The position numbers and the translations under genes are program-made. A stretch of 64,000 nucleotides of DNA from JAAYCU01 sp964401335 (GTDB lineage Bacteria > Planctomycetota > Phycisphaerae > UBA1845 > PWPN01), in the NCBI GenBank assembly GCA_964401335.1, contig CAYNYK010000006.1, positions 14,366-78,365 on the forward strand, given 5' to 3'. Shown one piece after another: positions 1 through 9,186 of the stretch (position 1 is its first letter; each line of letters begins with the position of its first letter). Under the pieces are notes generated by a model. It searched no databases. It was not told where the DNA came from and saw only the letters and a program-made list of their open reading frames with translations.

Positions 1-831
1 GAAGGCCGCCTGGATGGCCCGCGACCAGTTTCCGAAGGTCTGGTATTCGGCATCCCAGACCAAAGCGCACAGTTGCTCCGTGGTGCGGTTCACGCCCCGA
101 TACTCCATGACCATGCCCAGCGCGGTGGGACTGCAAATTCGTCCACGCAAAGCAGGATCATCCGTTGCCTGACTACGAAAGGGCACCGGTAACCGGCATT
201 GCCAGCGCGACGCCGGCGGTGGATCAAGCAATCGCCGATGTTGTCGATACAGGGCTTCATCGCCGAGCGTGTGGCTGCAAACGACGGCAAAGCGATGAAG
301 TTGTGGCATTGCTCGCCCCGGACCGTCGGCCAAACGGAGGCGGTATTGCAGGCGGTCGAAGAGTTTACGCGAGACAAAATAATCAACGTTGACCCGACCG
401 TCGTCGTCGCGAATAATTTTATCCGGCGGTAACGGCACGTGGCCAAAACCGCCGAACCCGTACCAGCTTGTCCAACGCTTGTCGTTGGCCAGACCCAAAC
501 GCAGCTCGACGTAAAATTCGGCCCCTTCCGGCACCCGCACATTCCATGAAGGGAGCACCTCGTTGAAGGGAAAGGCCGGGCGAATGATCCGAGACGTATA
601 AACCGCGCCGATGTTTTCACCATTCTCGGCCGCTCGTGAATCAAGGCCGGGGGCCTCATCGACCATCGTCTCGTGCAGGTCGAAACCGGAGGAGCGCAAC
701 CGGTTTTCGACGGACGGTGCTTGTTCGGGTGCCGGTGCGGAAGCGGAAAACCCTTCGGCGACATCGCCTCCAATAACAGGCATACCGGCCGTAAGAAGGG
801 TTAATATAATGATGGTAACCGCGCCGCACAT
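1..831 (-). CDS. secreted C39-like cysteine peptidase, C-terminus cut by window edge
   Basis: The open frame runs from an ATG at 831 to the left edge without a stop, so the C-terminus lies outside the window. The first ~17 residues (MCGAVTIIILTLLTAG) form a short signal peptide, and GGAAAGG sits 8-12 bases upstream of the ATG. Residues ~60-175 look like a beta-sandwich accessory domain with the segment WTSWYGFGGFG. From ~residue 210 the motif VPFRSQ is followed by RGRICSPTALGMVMEY; Cys233 in ICSPT is the expected nucleophile of the Peptidase_C39_2 family (PF13529). The rest of the catalytic domain, with the His/Asp, would follow outside. Likely exported; substrate unknown. Transcribed away from the gene at 1061, sharing a 229-base divergent promoter region with a TATAAT at 937-942. 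Confidence 0.8.
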   Translation of the reverse strand, partial: MCGAVTIIILTLLTAGMPVIGGDVAEGFSASAPAPEQAPSVENRLRSSGFDLHETMVDEAPGLDSRAAENGENIGAVYTSRIIRPAFPFNEVLPSWNVRVPEGAEFYVELRLGLANDKRWTSWYGFGGFGHVPLPPDKIIRDDDGRVNVDYFVSRKLFDRLQYRLRLADGPGRAMPQLHRFAVVCSHTLGDEALYRQHRRLLDPPPASRWQCRLPVPFRSQATDDPALRGRICSPTALGMVMEYRGVNRTTEQLCALVWDAEYQTFGNWSRAIQAAF

Positions 832-1060
832 CCTATTGCCTTTCCATAGCTCTCGATCGGTATTTACACTGAACGTTTTCCTCGCCGGCAATATGTTTAT
901 GGGGTCAATTATCCTATCGTGGTATCATTTTACACGTATAATCATCGTCCAGGGCTTACGCTTCCTTATACAAATCGACAAAGTATTGCCATTTTGATAT
1001 CTTCGGCCTAAAATGGGGAAATTCTATACCATGTCCCGATACGCCAAGGAGCAATTGCAG

Positions 1061-2137
1061 ATGAATAGATGCACAAAATGTATCATTCCGGAAGGTTATC
1101 CCAAGATCACCTTCGATGCCCAGGGCGTATGCAGTCTGTGTCGGAATCACCAGCCGTTTAAGGCCCCCCTGGGGGAGGAGAGGTTAAGGGAGGTACTGGC
1201 CTCGGAACCGCGCAACGGACCTTATGACTGCGTCGTTCCGCTCAGCGGCGGCAAAGACAGCACGTATATCCTTTACCATGCGGTGAAGAAGCTAGGATTA
1301 CGGGTGGTTGCATTTTACTACGATGGTCGATACCAGCATCCTCTGGCCATCGAGAATGTGCAAAAGGCCTGCCAAAGCCTAAACGTGCCTCTCGAAACGC
1401 TTACCAGTCCTTTCGGAGTCCGCCGGCGTATTCTGCGTCAGACCATCAAGCTGTCCCGAAAATATGGTGCCCGCTTCAATACCTGCGCCAATTGCGAAAT
1501 GATCATCCGGGTCAACACCATTCGCGTGGCCCGAAAATTCAATGTGCCTTTCGTCCTTTATGGAAGCACCGTGGCCGAATCATCGATGCCCGCCGAGCGA
1601 TTCTACAGCGGTCGTCGTCGCAACCTGTTTCAACGTTTAATGAGCCTGGCACGGAAATCGATGTCGCCTAAAAAGCTGATAACTTACCTGTGGATGACCC
1701 CACAATTGCTCGCCTTCCACGTGTATTGTGGGTGGCAATTATGGCTCCTGCACGCGCCGTTTAAGTATGTACTCTTCCCGTTATCTACCATGTCCTTTAC
1801 GGAGCAAAATCCACGTTTTATCCGCTTTTATGACTATGTTCCCTGGGATGTCCAGGCCAGCCTGAAAACTCTTGAAAACGAGCTGGGCTGGCGGCATCCG
1901 CCGGAAAAGGATATGCGTTTTGATTGTTGTCTGAACGCGCTTGTGGATTACGACTATATCCGCAAAACAAACATATCCCATAATGGGGAAATCATGTGCA
2001 AGCTGATTCGGGAGGGAACCCTGACCCGTGAACAGGCCTTGGAACGTGAGGAACGCATTCTTCAGACCGCAGAGCCGGACTGCCTGCACTTAATTGAATC
2101 GCTGGATTTGAAGAACGCGAAAACCCCTATTTGGTAA
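1061..2137 (+). CDS. PP-loop N-acetyl-sugar amidotransferase-like protein
   Basis: A cytoplasmic ATP-pyrophosphatase-fold protein. The motif PLSGGKDSTY near residue 60 is the PP-loop that binds ATP. The N-terminus carries a zinc-ribbon-like pair CTKC...CSLC, and a further NTCANCE occurs later; this arrangement is typical of the WbpG/PseA/LegX group, which transfers ammonia onto N-acetylated sugars during surface glycan synthesis. Two in-frame ATGs lie upstream (1013, 1031), but the start at 1061 has AAGGAG at 1046-1051 and begins MNRCTKC like its relatives, giving 358 residues. No glutaminase partner (HisH-like) or sugar biosynthesis genes lie next to it, so the glycan role is inferred from family alone; tRNA thiolation-like activity is a less likely alternative. 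Confidence 0.75.
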   Translation: MNRCTKCIIPEGYPKITFDAQGVCSLCRNHQPFKAPLGEERLREVLASEPRNGPYDCVVPLSGGKDSTYILYHAVKKLGLRVVAFYYDGRYQHPLAIENVQKACQSLNVPLETLTSPFGVRRRILRQTIKLSRKYGARFNTCANCEMIIRVNTIRVARKFNVPFVLYGSTVAESSMPAERFYSGRRRNLFQRLMSLARKSMSPKKLITYLWMTPQLLAFHVYCGWQLWLLHAPFKYVLFPLSTMSFTEQNPRFIRFYDYVPWDVQASLKTLENELGWRHPPEKDMRFDCCLNALVDYDYIRKTNISHNGEIMCKLIREGTLTREQALEREERILQTAEPDCLHLIESLDLKNAKTPIW

Positions 2138-2407
2138 TCCTCTCATAGCAGGCCACATCAACTCACGGGCATCGCAGCGTCCGAATAATCTCAGAGAGGC
2201 AGAATCCGTAACTCAAATTAGGGTGGCGCGCATCATGGAACGTTAGGATTTCGCCGGTATTCGTTGGTACGGCGGGGTCGGCGGCACTTATAGGGTTTCA
2301 GGATGCTCTGTTATTCAAGCCCCTCCACGCCTGCACCTCAAGACCCGATCCCCAAGCACCGATACGCAAAAGGGAGTATTTTCCCAAACAAACAGGACAG
2401 GTGCCGC

Positions 2408-3772
2408 ATGTACGTAAGCCCACAGTGGAAACGTTCCGATAACTCGTCATCCTCCGCGACGGCCGTGCTGGAACCGCCGAAGGCCGAGGCTCCCGAGCCA
2501 TCAAATGATGCCTTCAAGCCGATGCCTCCCAAATCCCTGGCCGAGGCCGGGTTGACCAATGAAATGGTCGACGCCCTGATTTTCAAATACCTCTTGACTA
2601 CTGGCTCAGCTCTCGGCGCCCTGATCGCCCGAGCTCTGGCCTTACCCCACCCGTTGATCGTGGAACGGCTGGCCGACCTCAAACAACAGCAATTGGCCGG
2701 TTACGCCGGCGCCGGCTCGCTTGGCGATTTTACCTACACCCTTACCGATGCAGGACGCGACCGAGCCCGTCGGCTCATGGAGGAAAGCATGTACCTGGGG
2801 GCCGCTCCCGTGCCGCTGGCCACCTATTGCCAGGCGGTCAAGGCCCAATCCATCACCCATGAAAAACCCGACCGTGAAGATCTTGAACGGGCCTTCGCGG
2901 ACCTGCTGATCAACGAAAAAATGTTCGCCACCCTCGGGCCGGCCATCAACTCCGGGCGCGGCATGTTCCTGTACGGTTTTCCGGGTAACGGTAAAACCAG
3001 TATCGCCGAACGTATCACCCACTGCTTCGGCAGCGAAATCTACATACCCTACGCCATTCACGTCGACGGCTTTATCATCAAACTTTTCGACGCTGAAATT
3101 CACGAAAAAATCCCCCAGCCGACAGGCGGCATCCTCAAAACCGAGCAACTCGATGAACGCTGGGTCAAAATCAAACGCCCCACCGTCGTGGTCGGCGGCG
3201 AACTGACTATGGACCAGCTTGAAATCCGCTATAACACTACCACCAAGGTCAGCGAGGCCTCCATCCAACTCAAGAGCAATTGCGGCACCCTGGTCATCGA
3301 CGACTTCGGGCGCCAGCGCATGAACCCCTTTGAATTGCTCAACCGCTGGATCGTGCCGCTCGAAAAACGTTTTGACTTCCTCTCTCTGGCCAACGGCATC
3401 AAAATCCAGGTGCCGTTCGACCAGTTGCTGATTTTCTCCACCAACTTGGAGCCGAAAGACCTCGTCGACGACGCCTTCCTTCGCCGAATTCCATACAAGA
3501 TCGAGGTGACCAACCCCTCGGAAGAGGAATTTCGCGAATTGTTCAAGATCATGTGCAGGATCATCGGCTTTGAGCACCGAGAGGATTTGATCTCCGAACT
3601 GATTGACAAGCATTATCACCAGACCGGCCGGCCTTTCCGTTGCTGCCAGCCTCGCGACCTGCTCCTGTTGGCCAAGAATCAATGCCAGTATAACCACCTG
3701 CCGCTCGAATTGACCCGCGAAAACCTCGATTTCGCGGTCAGCGTTTATTTCACGGCCATGGAAGGAACGTAA
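2408..3772 (+). CDS. AAA+ ATPase with N-terminal winged-helix-like region
   Basis: A 454-residue predicted cytoplasmic ATPase. The P-loop GFPGNGKTS lies near residue 180 and the Walker B LVIDDFGRQ about 110 residues later; STNLEP and DDAFLRRIPYK further on fit sensor 1 and the arginine-finger region of AAA+ proteins. Residues ~50-140 are rich in short helices (LTNEMVDALIFKYLL...TLTDAGRDRARR) resembling a winged-helix domain, and the first ~45 residues are disordered and Ser/Pro rich. The frame extends upstream to an ATG at 2303, but the start at 2408 has GGACAGG 6 bases before it. It stands alone; the following cysteine-cluster genes are 160 bases away. Function is unknown beyond ATP-driven remodelling; a regulator or chaperone are both possible. 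Confidence 0.75.
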   Translation: MYVSPQWKRSDNSSSSATAVLEPPKAEAPEPSNDAFKPMPPKSLAEAGLTNEMVDALIFKYLLTTGSALGALIARALALPHPLIVERLADLKQQQLAGYAGAGSLGDFTYTLTDAGRDRARRLMEESMYLGAAPVPLATYCQAVKAQSITHEKPDREDLERAFADLLINEKMFATLGPAINSGRGMFLYGFPGNGKTSIAERITHCFGSEIYIPYAIHVDGFIIKLFDAEIHEKIPQPTGGILKTEQLDERWVKIKRPTVVVGGELTMDQLEIRYNTTTKVSEASIQLKSNCGTLVIDDFGRQRMNPFELLNRWIVPLEKRFDFLSLANGIKIQVPFDQLLIFSTNLEPKDLVDDAFLRRIPYKIEVTNPSEEEFRELFKIMCRIIGFEHREDLISELIDKHYHQTGRPFRCCQPRDLLLLAKNQCQYNHLPLELTRENLDFAVSVYFTAMEGT

Positions 3773-3935
3773 GCCGGCCTATACCCTGCTTCATCCTGAT
3801 TAACGTGCCCTCAAAGCCACAAACCGCTATAATCATTTTTGTTGCGCCCATGCAACCGGATCATGGCTGCGTTAGGGAATCCTGTCGCGTGATCCGCTTG
3901 ATGAAACAAACCGGATTCCCGCTTCGAGTTAAAAA

Positions 3936-4361
3936 ATGAGCGACCAGAAGTGGTACATGGGAGGATTGCGTTTTTCCTGCACCCAATGCGGCCATTGCTG
4001 CACCGGCGCGCCCGGCTACGTCTGGGTCAGCCGCGAGGAAATCCGCCGCATCGCCGAGTTCCTCGATAAGGACGAACCATGGCTGGGCAAGGACCACCTG
4101 CGTCGGGTGGGTTTCAAGTATTCGCTCACGGAACGAGCCAACGGCGATTGCATCTTCCTGAGTTCCGACGGCAAAGGCGGCCGCGGATGCAGTATTTACC
4201 CGGTTAGGCCGCTGCAATGCCGCACCTGGCCCTTCTGGTCGCATAATCTGAAGTCCCCGGCCCATTGGCGCCAGGCCGGCGAAAACTGCCCCGGTATGAA
4301 CAACGGCAAGGAATACGACTTCGAGCAGATCGAGCAAATCCGGCTCCAGAAGTCATGGTAA
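3936..4361 (+). CDS. YkgJ-type cysteine cluster protein
   Basis: A small 141-residue protein with the signature FSCTQCGHCCTG near the N-terminus (CxxCxxCC) and later CSIYPVRPLQCRTWPF, which together form the metal or Fe-S binding cluster of the YkgJ/Fli(B) family (PF03692). The family is widespread but its biochemical role is not settled; zinc or Fe-S binding is the usual suggestion. The stop overlaps the start of a second gene of the same family by seven bases, so the two are almost certainly co-translated and may form a complex. A weak GTTAAAAA-type leader precedes the ATG, with no clear Shine-Dalgarno site. Confidence 0.85.
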   Translation: MSDQKWYMGGLRFSCTQCGHCCTGAPGYVWVSREEIRRIAEFLDKDEPWLGKDHLRRVGFKYSLTERANGDCIFLSSDGKGGRGCSIYPVRPLQCRTWPFWSHNLKSPAHWRQAGENCPGMNNGKEYDFEQIEQIRLQKSW

Positions 4362-4855
4362 ACGCACCCGAGGCCAGCATCCTTTTGCCTGTGAACAACG
4401 ACGATTTCTGTTATGCCGTCCTCTCCGAAATCGCTGCGCGTCCTGAAATCGCGGTGGCCATGGAAACTTTCTACCGGCAACTCGATCGGGAGATCGCCAG
4501 TCATAACCCCATCTGCCGAAACCGTGGCCTATGCTGCGATTTCGAGCGGTGGGGCCACCGCCTCTATGTCACCACTCTGGAGATTGCCTATTTCCTGGGC
4601 GGAATCGAAACGCTTCCCGCGATTGGTGCGGATCGCTGCCCCTTCATCATCGACGGCCAATGCGCGGCGCGTTCGCGACGCCCGATGGGCTGCCGGATTT
4701 TCTACTGCGACCCGGTTGCTAAGGATTGGCAAGGCCCGCTCACCGAACAATACCTCGCCCACCTGCGCGACCTGCATGTGAAATTAAACGTGCCCTACCT
4801 GTATATGGATTGGATGGCCGTCCTGAAACACCTGTATACAAAACGCGCATCTTGA
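4355..4855 (+). CDS. second YkgJ-type cysteine cluster protein, overlapping the first
   Basis: Starts at an ATG inside the sequence ATGGTAA that also holds the stop of the preceding gene, giving 166 residues. It has CRNRGLCCDF, then CPFIIDGQCAARSRRPMGCRIFYCD, so the cysteine pattern resembles the upstream protein but with a shorter first cluster. The longer frame back to 4265 reads antiparallel to nothing conserved and is rejected as N-terminal extension. Tandem, overlapping copies of one metal-cluster family suggest a two-subunit protein or subfunctional pair. No electron-transfer or flagellar genes are nearby to give a role. Confidence 0.8.
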   Translation: MVNAPEASILLPVNNDDFCYAVLSEIAARPEIAVAMETFYRQLDREIASHNPICRNRGLCCDFERWGHRLYVTTLEIAYFLGGIETLPAIGADRCPFIIDGQCAARSRRPMGCRIFYCDPVAKDWQGPLTEQYLAHLRDLHVKLNVPYLYMDWMAVLKHLYTKRAS

Positions 4856-5471
4856 AATCTGCATTGCTCCTTCAATCCCGACACCCCCGGCACGGAAGGG
4901 GCGAGGCGAAGTCCTCCTTGCCGATAGACGTCACGGAATCATTGCTGAATCCAGACAAATAGATTCCCCTAATATGCCAAAGCATAATGAGCGGCGGTTG
5001 CGGACATGCCATCCGGCAATCGATTCAACATTTCAGCCTCTATGCCAGGGACGCGGAGGGGAGAGATTCCCCAAGGGATAAGGGCCACCCCCAAGCCTTT
5101 ATCCCATTTTTATGTGAGGTACGGACATACTCGTGAATTAAGTAGTGGCCGGGTGGCATGGGCAGGTTCGATCCCGTTGTGGTTTAACGGGATCGAACCT
5201 GCCCGTGCATCGCTCCGACGATGAAAGCTTTTATCGCCCGCTTTTTCTCGCAAAATTAACAAGGCGGGTCACTCCATTCTGCCATCGAAAGAAAAGCGGC
5301 GTAGCGGCCGCCGCACTCCAAAACACAACAGCTACGGCACCGCAATCAACAGTTAGCGCCGACTTATCCATTACACGATCGGAGCATCATTCCGACGCCA
5401 CCTTGCGGCTGCTGTCATCCCGGACCATAATTGTATACGCTGGACCACGGCGTATTTGTAAGGATGGTTCC
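4856..5471. other. 616-base gene-free stretch with one palindromic repeat
   Basis: No convincing coding sequence. It holds the hairpin repeat at 5151-5208 (separate entry) and, at its right end, AAGGA before the start of the PIG-L gene. An in-frame upstream extension of that gene to 5145 runs through the repeat and has no coding character. Confidence 0.6.
5151..5208 (+). repeat. family A palindromic repeat, copy 1
   Basis: Begins GGGTGGCATGGGCAGG and ends CCTGCCCGTGC. Arms 5160-5178 and 5186-5204 are perfectly complementary over 19 bp with a 7-base loop, and the stem extends four more pairs if one G-U pair is allowed. The inner part of the stem (TTCGATCCCGTT) differs from all other copies. 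Confidence 0.85.
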
Positions 5472-6236
5472 ATGAGCGAAAATCCCGTCGCCCTGAGCAT
5501 CTGCACCCACCCTGACGACACCGAGTTCATGTGCGCCGGCACGCTGGCCTTGCTGCATGAAAATGAATGGGACATCCACAGCGCCACCCTGACGGCGGGC
5601 GATTTGGGATCGGCGGAGTACACGCAAGAGCAAATCGCCCAGATCCGCCCCGCCGAGTCGGCCCGAAGTATCGCCCTGCTGAACGGCACGTACCATTGCC
5701 TGCATTGCCCGGATATCTGGATCGCCTACGATCGGCCCACGCTGACCAAAACGGTCGAACTGATCCGCAAGGTTCGCCCGCGAATCGTCTTCGCCCCCAG
5801 CCCGCGGGATTATATGATCGACCATGAGACGGGCAGCCGTATCGTCCAGATGGCCACCTTCGCGGCCGGCGTGCCTCTGCTCGAAACGCCGGGCTACGCG
5901 GCCATCGACTATCTTCCCCATGTGTATTACACCGACGCCGTCGAGGGTAAGGACATTTTCGGCGACCCGATCGAACCGCGCGTGCTGGTGGACATCTCCG
6001 GCGTCATCGAGGTCAAGGAAAAAATGCTCTGCTGCCACGAGAGCCAGCGGAACTGGCTGCTCAAGCATCACGGCATCGACGAATACGTCATGACCATGAA
6101 AAATCTGGCCGCCGATCGCGGCAAACGTATCGGTCGGCCTTACGCCGAGGGCTTTCGTCAGCACCTCGGCCACGCGTATCCGCAGGACAATATCCTGAAA
6201 ACCGTACTGGGCGGTCTGGTTCACGAAAGGAAATGA
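5472..6236 (+). CDS. PIG-L/LmbE family N-acetylglucosaminyl deacetylase
   Basis: 254 residues. The N-terminal ICTHPDDTEF (H13, D15, D16) is the zinc-binding HPDD motif of the PIG-L family, with a later His in MIDHETGSR expected to complete the metal site. Members remove the acetyl group from GlcNAc units of small molecules or glycolipids. AAGGA lies 9 bases before the ATG at 5472; upstream in-frame sequence to 5145 crosses a repeat and is not coding. The next gene, NagB-like, starts three bases after the stop, so the two form an operon whose order (deacetylation, then deamination/isomerisation) suggests amino-sugar catabolism. In planctomycetes such pairs are often linked to sugar regulons, but the substrate here is not known. 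Confidence 0.9.
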   Translation: MSENPVALSICTHPDDTEFMCAGTLALLHENEWDIHSATLTAGDLGSAEYTQEQIAQIRPAESARSIALLNGTYHCLHCPDIWIAYDRPTLTKTVELIRKVRPRIVFAPSPRDYMIDHETGSRIVQMATFAAGVPLLETPGYAAIDYLPHVYYTDAVEGKDIFGDPIEPRVLVDISGVIEVKEKMLCCHESQRNWLLKHHGIDEYVMTMKNLAADRGKRIGRPYAEGFRQHLGHAYPQDNILKTVLGGLVHERK

Positions 6237-6239
6237 CTC

Positions 6240-7169
6240 ATGGCCCGCAAACTCAGCCTGCTGGCGGCGGAATGGTGGGATTATACCACGGTGGACGACG
6301 CGATCCTCAAGGACGCGGCCAAACTGACGGTCAAAGACATGCAGGGCATGGCCCGCGAGGGATTCAAGATCGTCTTCTACGACACGCTGGAGGATTTCTA
6401 CCTGGCCGAGGCCTTGGAATACATCACCGCCTGGAAGCAGGCGACGGCGGATAACCCGGTGGGCATTTGCGGACCGATCGGCCCGACCGAGCAGTTACCG
6501 CTGGTCGCCCGGATGGTCAACGAGCTGGAGCTGAACCTCAAGCACGCCCATTTCTGGGGCATGGACGAATGGTACGCCGACGGCCGGGAGGTACCGGTCA
6601 CCCACCCGCTGTCTTTCGAACGGACCGACCGGGAACTCTGTTTCAACCGCATCCATAAAAAGTTGCGCATGCCGGAAGCTAATCTGCACTTCCCCAAGGC
6701 CGACACGAAACCCTACATCAAAAGCTGGGAAGGCGTGCGTTGCGCGGTCATGCAGGGCGGCCAGGGCGACGTCAAGCACTGGGCGTTCAACGATCCGCTG
6801 CCGCGCAAGGGAAAATACAAAGACCAGCCGCCCAGCCCGGCGGAATATCGCAAACTCTCCACCCGCGTGGTGGATTTGCACCCCGGCACCGTCCTGCAGA
6901 ACGCCCGCACCAGCGCCGCGGGGATGATCAGCCTGGTCCCCACGCAAGCCTTGACCGTCGGGCCGCTGCAGACCTGGCAGGCGGAAAAAGTTTCGATCTG
7001 GCATCCCGGTGTACACGACAACCCGTTCGGGATGCGGCTGACTACCTTGATGATCGGCAAAAAAATCGCCGACAGCGCCGTGCCCATGTCCCTGCTCGCG
7101 GACCATCCCAATGTGCAATTCAATTTCTACCGTCCGGCGATACGGCCATGCGGAGTGGAGATGCATTGA
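6240..7169 (+). CDS. NagB-like (glucosamine-6-phosphate deaminase family) protein with altered active site
   Basis: 309 residues of the NagB/6-phosphogluconolactonase fold. HFWGMDEWY corresponds to the substrate-binding NMDEY loop of NagB and QGGQGDVKHWAFNDP to its GVDGHIAFNEP loop. In the second loop the catalytic His is kept, but the position of Asp141 of E. coli NagB is Val, with an Asp one residue earlier. Start: ATG three bases after the deacetylase stop, with AAAGG upstream. The pairing with a PIG-L deacetylase argues for amino-sugar breakdown, but the changed loop could mean an isomerase or lactonase reaction instead. It converges on the glycosyltransferase gene with a gap of only 10 bases. 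Confidence 0.8.
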   Translation: MARKLSLLAAEWWDYTTVDDAILKDAAKLTVKDMQGMAREGFKIVFYDTLEDFYLAEALEYITAWKQATADNPVGICGPIGPTEQLPLVARMVNELELNLKHAHFWGMDEWYADGREVPVTHPLSFERTDRELCFNRIHKKLRMPEANLHFPKADTKPYIKSWEGVRCAVMQGGQGDVKHWAFNDPLPRKGKYKDQPPSPAEYRKLSTRVVDLHPGTVLQNARTSAAGMISLVPTQALTVGPLQTWQAEKVSIWHPGVHDNPFGMRLTTLMIGKKIADSAVPMSLLADHPNVQFNFYRPAIRPCGVEMH

Positions 7170-7179
7170 CCCGGGGAGC

Positions 7180-8166
7180 TTACGTCTGAATCGTAGGAAC
7201 GCGGGATCGCTCCACCTCCGGCTGGTGGCGCGTGGCGGCCTTTTTTCTGTTCGCGGTGATATGCTCCCGCACTACATACAGCGGGCGGTGTTTGACCTCC
7301 TCGAAAATACAGCCGATGTACTCGGCGATGACCCCCAGACAAAGCAATTGCACGCCTCCGAGAATCAGCACGGTCAGAATCAAGGCGGTCCAGCCGGGCT
7401 CGATAGGCCAGCCGGCCAGACGGGCGTAGAGGATATAAACGGCATAAGCCAGGCCCGCCAACAGCGTCAGCAGCCCCAATACGGACGCCAGCCGCAGCGG
7501 CACGCTCGAAAACGCCAACACCGCATTCAAGGCCATACGCCCCGTCTGCCGCACCGTGTACGCCCGGTGCCCGGCAAAACGCTCGGCCTGGCTGTACGGG
7601 ATGCCCGTCTGCCGGAACCCCAGCCAACTGAGCATGCCCCGGATAAAGCGCGCCCGCTCCGGCATCTTCCGGAAGGCCTCGACCACCCGACGGTCCATCA
7701 GCCGAAAGTCCGCCGCCTCCGACGGCACGCGAACCTTCATCAGCGCGTTAATGAACCGATATCCGAACCGCGTTCTGGCCCCTTCGCGATAGGCATAAAC
7801 GATATCGAAACCGGCCCGCCACTGGGCGACGAACTGCGGGATCATCTCCGGCGGATGCTGCAAGTCAGCGTCCATGACCACCACCGCGTCGCCCCCGGCA
7901 TAATCGATACCCGCCGAGAGCGCCGCCTGGTGCCCGAAATTGCGCGACAAGGCCACCACCTGTACCCTTGCGTCCTTCCCCACCAGTTGCTGCAAACGCT
8001 CAAGGGTACCGTCCGTGCTGCCGTCATCCACGAAAACGAATTCGGCATTATCGATGCTCAGATGGTGATCGGCGATGATACCTCGGATCACTTCGTCAAG
8101 CCGACGATAGAGCTCGTCTACGTTCTCTACTTCATTGCGACAGGGAATGACAATGGATAAAAGCAT
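7180..8166 (-). CDS. GtrB/DPM1-like polyprenyl-phosphate glycosyltransferase
   Basis: 328 residues. Family 2 glycosyltransferase domain at 1-210: IVIPCRNEVENV, FVFVDDGSTDGT and VVVMDADLQHPPEMIP (the DxD-type metal site). Residues ~225-255 and ~265-295 are two hydrophobic membrane spans, as in GtrB/ArnC enzymes that load a sugar on undecaprenyl phosphate at the cytoplasmic face. The C-terminal ~35 residues are basic and cytoplasmic. Its ATG overlaps the stop of panB by one base (TGATG), so translation is coupled although the two pathways are unrelated. Sugar identity cannot be read from sequence. Confidence 0.9.
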   Translation of the reverse strand: MLLSIVIPCRNEVENVDELYRRLDEVIRGIIADHHLSIDNAEFVFVDDGSTDGTLERLQQLVGKDARVQVVALSRNFGHQAALSAGIDYAGGDAVVVMDADLQHPPEMIPQFVAQWRAGFDIVYAYREGARTRFGYRFINALMKVRVPSEAADFRLMDRRVVEAFRKMPERARFIRGMLSWLGFRQTGIPYSQAERFAGHRAYTVRQTGRMALNAVLAFSSVPLRLASVLGLLTLLAGLAYAVYILYARLAGWPIEPGWTALILTVLILGGVQLLCLGVIAEYIGCIFEEVKHRPLYVVREHITANRKKAATRHQPEVERSRVPTIQT

Positions 8167-9023
8167 CAGGACACTCGACCGGCGGAAACGAGTTTTTCGT
8201 ATTCACCGGGATTCATGGGAATGGCCTCGGCTTCCGTCGGGAATCGCCCGGTGTGGATATCCTCGACATAGGCCGCGAACGCCGACCGCATCACCTCCGC
8301 GAGGTTTGCATATACTTTGACCCGACGGGGAGGATGCCCTCCGCCCCAGCCGATCATATCGTGCAAAACCACCACCGTCCCATCGCAGTGCGGGCCGGCC
8401 ACGCATCCGATCACCGGCAGGGACGTTTGGGCGGTGATCTCCCGGGCCGCTTCGCCGGCCACGGCTTCCAAGAGAAGCATGATCGCCCCGGCCTGCTCCA
8501 GAATCCGGGCATCTTCAAGAAGCTGCCGGGCCTGCTCGGCCGTCTTGCCCCGCGCCCGATACCCGGTCGTGGAATCAATGTGTTGCGGGAGCAGCCCGAG
8601 ATGCGCGACCACCGGCACCCCCGCATCACGAAACGAGGTCACCAGCGCGGCGTCCTGGCCGGTGACTTCCACTTTGAGGGCGTCACAGCCGGCGTCGTGG
8701 ATGAAATGCCGTGCCCAGTTCAGTCGTGCTTGCGGGTTCATCCGCATACATTCAAACGGAAAATCCCCCAGTACAAAGGCATTCGGCGCCCCCCGCCGGA
8801 CGGCCGCCGTCAAATGCAAAAGCACATTCGGCGGCGTGCCCCGCGTATTCGGCAACCCCAGCACCACCTCGCCGGCGCTGTCGCCGACCAGCAGTACTTC
8901 CACGCCGGCCTGTTCCATGATCCTGGCCGTGGCGAAATCGTAACAGGTCAAAACGCTGAATTTCCCGCCGGCCCGCTTGCGGTCCCGCAAATCGTCAAAA
9001 GTTATTTTGCTCGTTATCGACAT
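8166..9023 (-). CDS. panB: 3-methyl-2-oxobutanoate hydroxymethyltransferase
   Basis: Catalyses the first step of pantothenate synthesis: transfer of a hydroxymethyl group from methylene-tetrahydrofolate to 2-oxoisovalerate. The N-terminal FSVLTCYDFATARIMEQAGV and VLLVGDSAGEVVLG (metal-binding Asp) are characteristic, followed by KVEV (second substrate Lys/Glu region) and GLLPQHI. 285 residues from the ATG at 9023, matching the usual ~265-280. An upstream in-frame start at 9092 adds an unconserved basic tail and is not used. No panC or panD gene is present in the window. The one-base overlap with the downstream glycosyltransferase implies an operon. Confidence 0.93.
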   Translation of the reverse strand: MSITSKITFDDLRDRKRAGGKFSVLTCYDFATARIMEQAGVEVLLVGDSAGEVVLGLPNTRGTPPNVLLHLTAAVRRGAPNAFVLGDFPFECMRMNPQARLNWARHFIHDAGCDALKVEVTGQDAALVTSFRDAGVPVVAHLGLLPQHIDSTTGYRARGKTAEQARQLLEDARILEQAGAIMLLLEAVAGEAAREITAQTSLPVIGCVAGPHCDGTVVVLHDMIGWGGGHPPRRVKVYANLAEVMRSAFAAYVEDIHTGRFPTEAEAIPMNPGEYEKLVSAGRVS

Positions 9024-9186
9024 GCCATCAGGATACGCTTGCCCCCACCGGTTGACAAGAATCCCCCCGCCCCGCCGTTTCGCACACCCCACACGCCCAT
9101 CGCGTAAAAAACCCTCACTTTGTGACGCATGTCGGAAAGGTTATAATCATGAATATAGGTGTTCGCATGACCTGCAATCACTCGTT

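Noticed and set aside
90..773. 227-residue minus-strand frame at the left edge
   Set aside because: Wrong frame; the frame one base over encodes the C39-like peptidase with a signal peptide and a catalytic motif.
2642..3697. 351-residue frame opposite the AAA+ gene
   Set aside because: Shadow frame typical of GC-rich DNA; the plus strand has clear Walker motifs.
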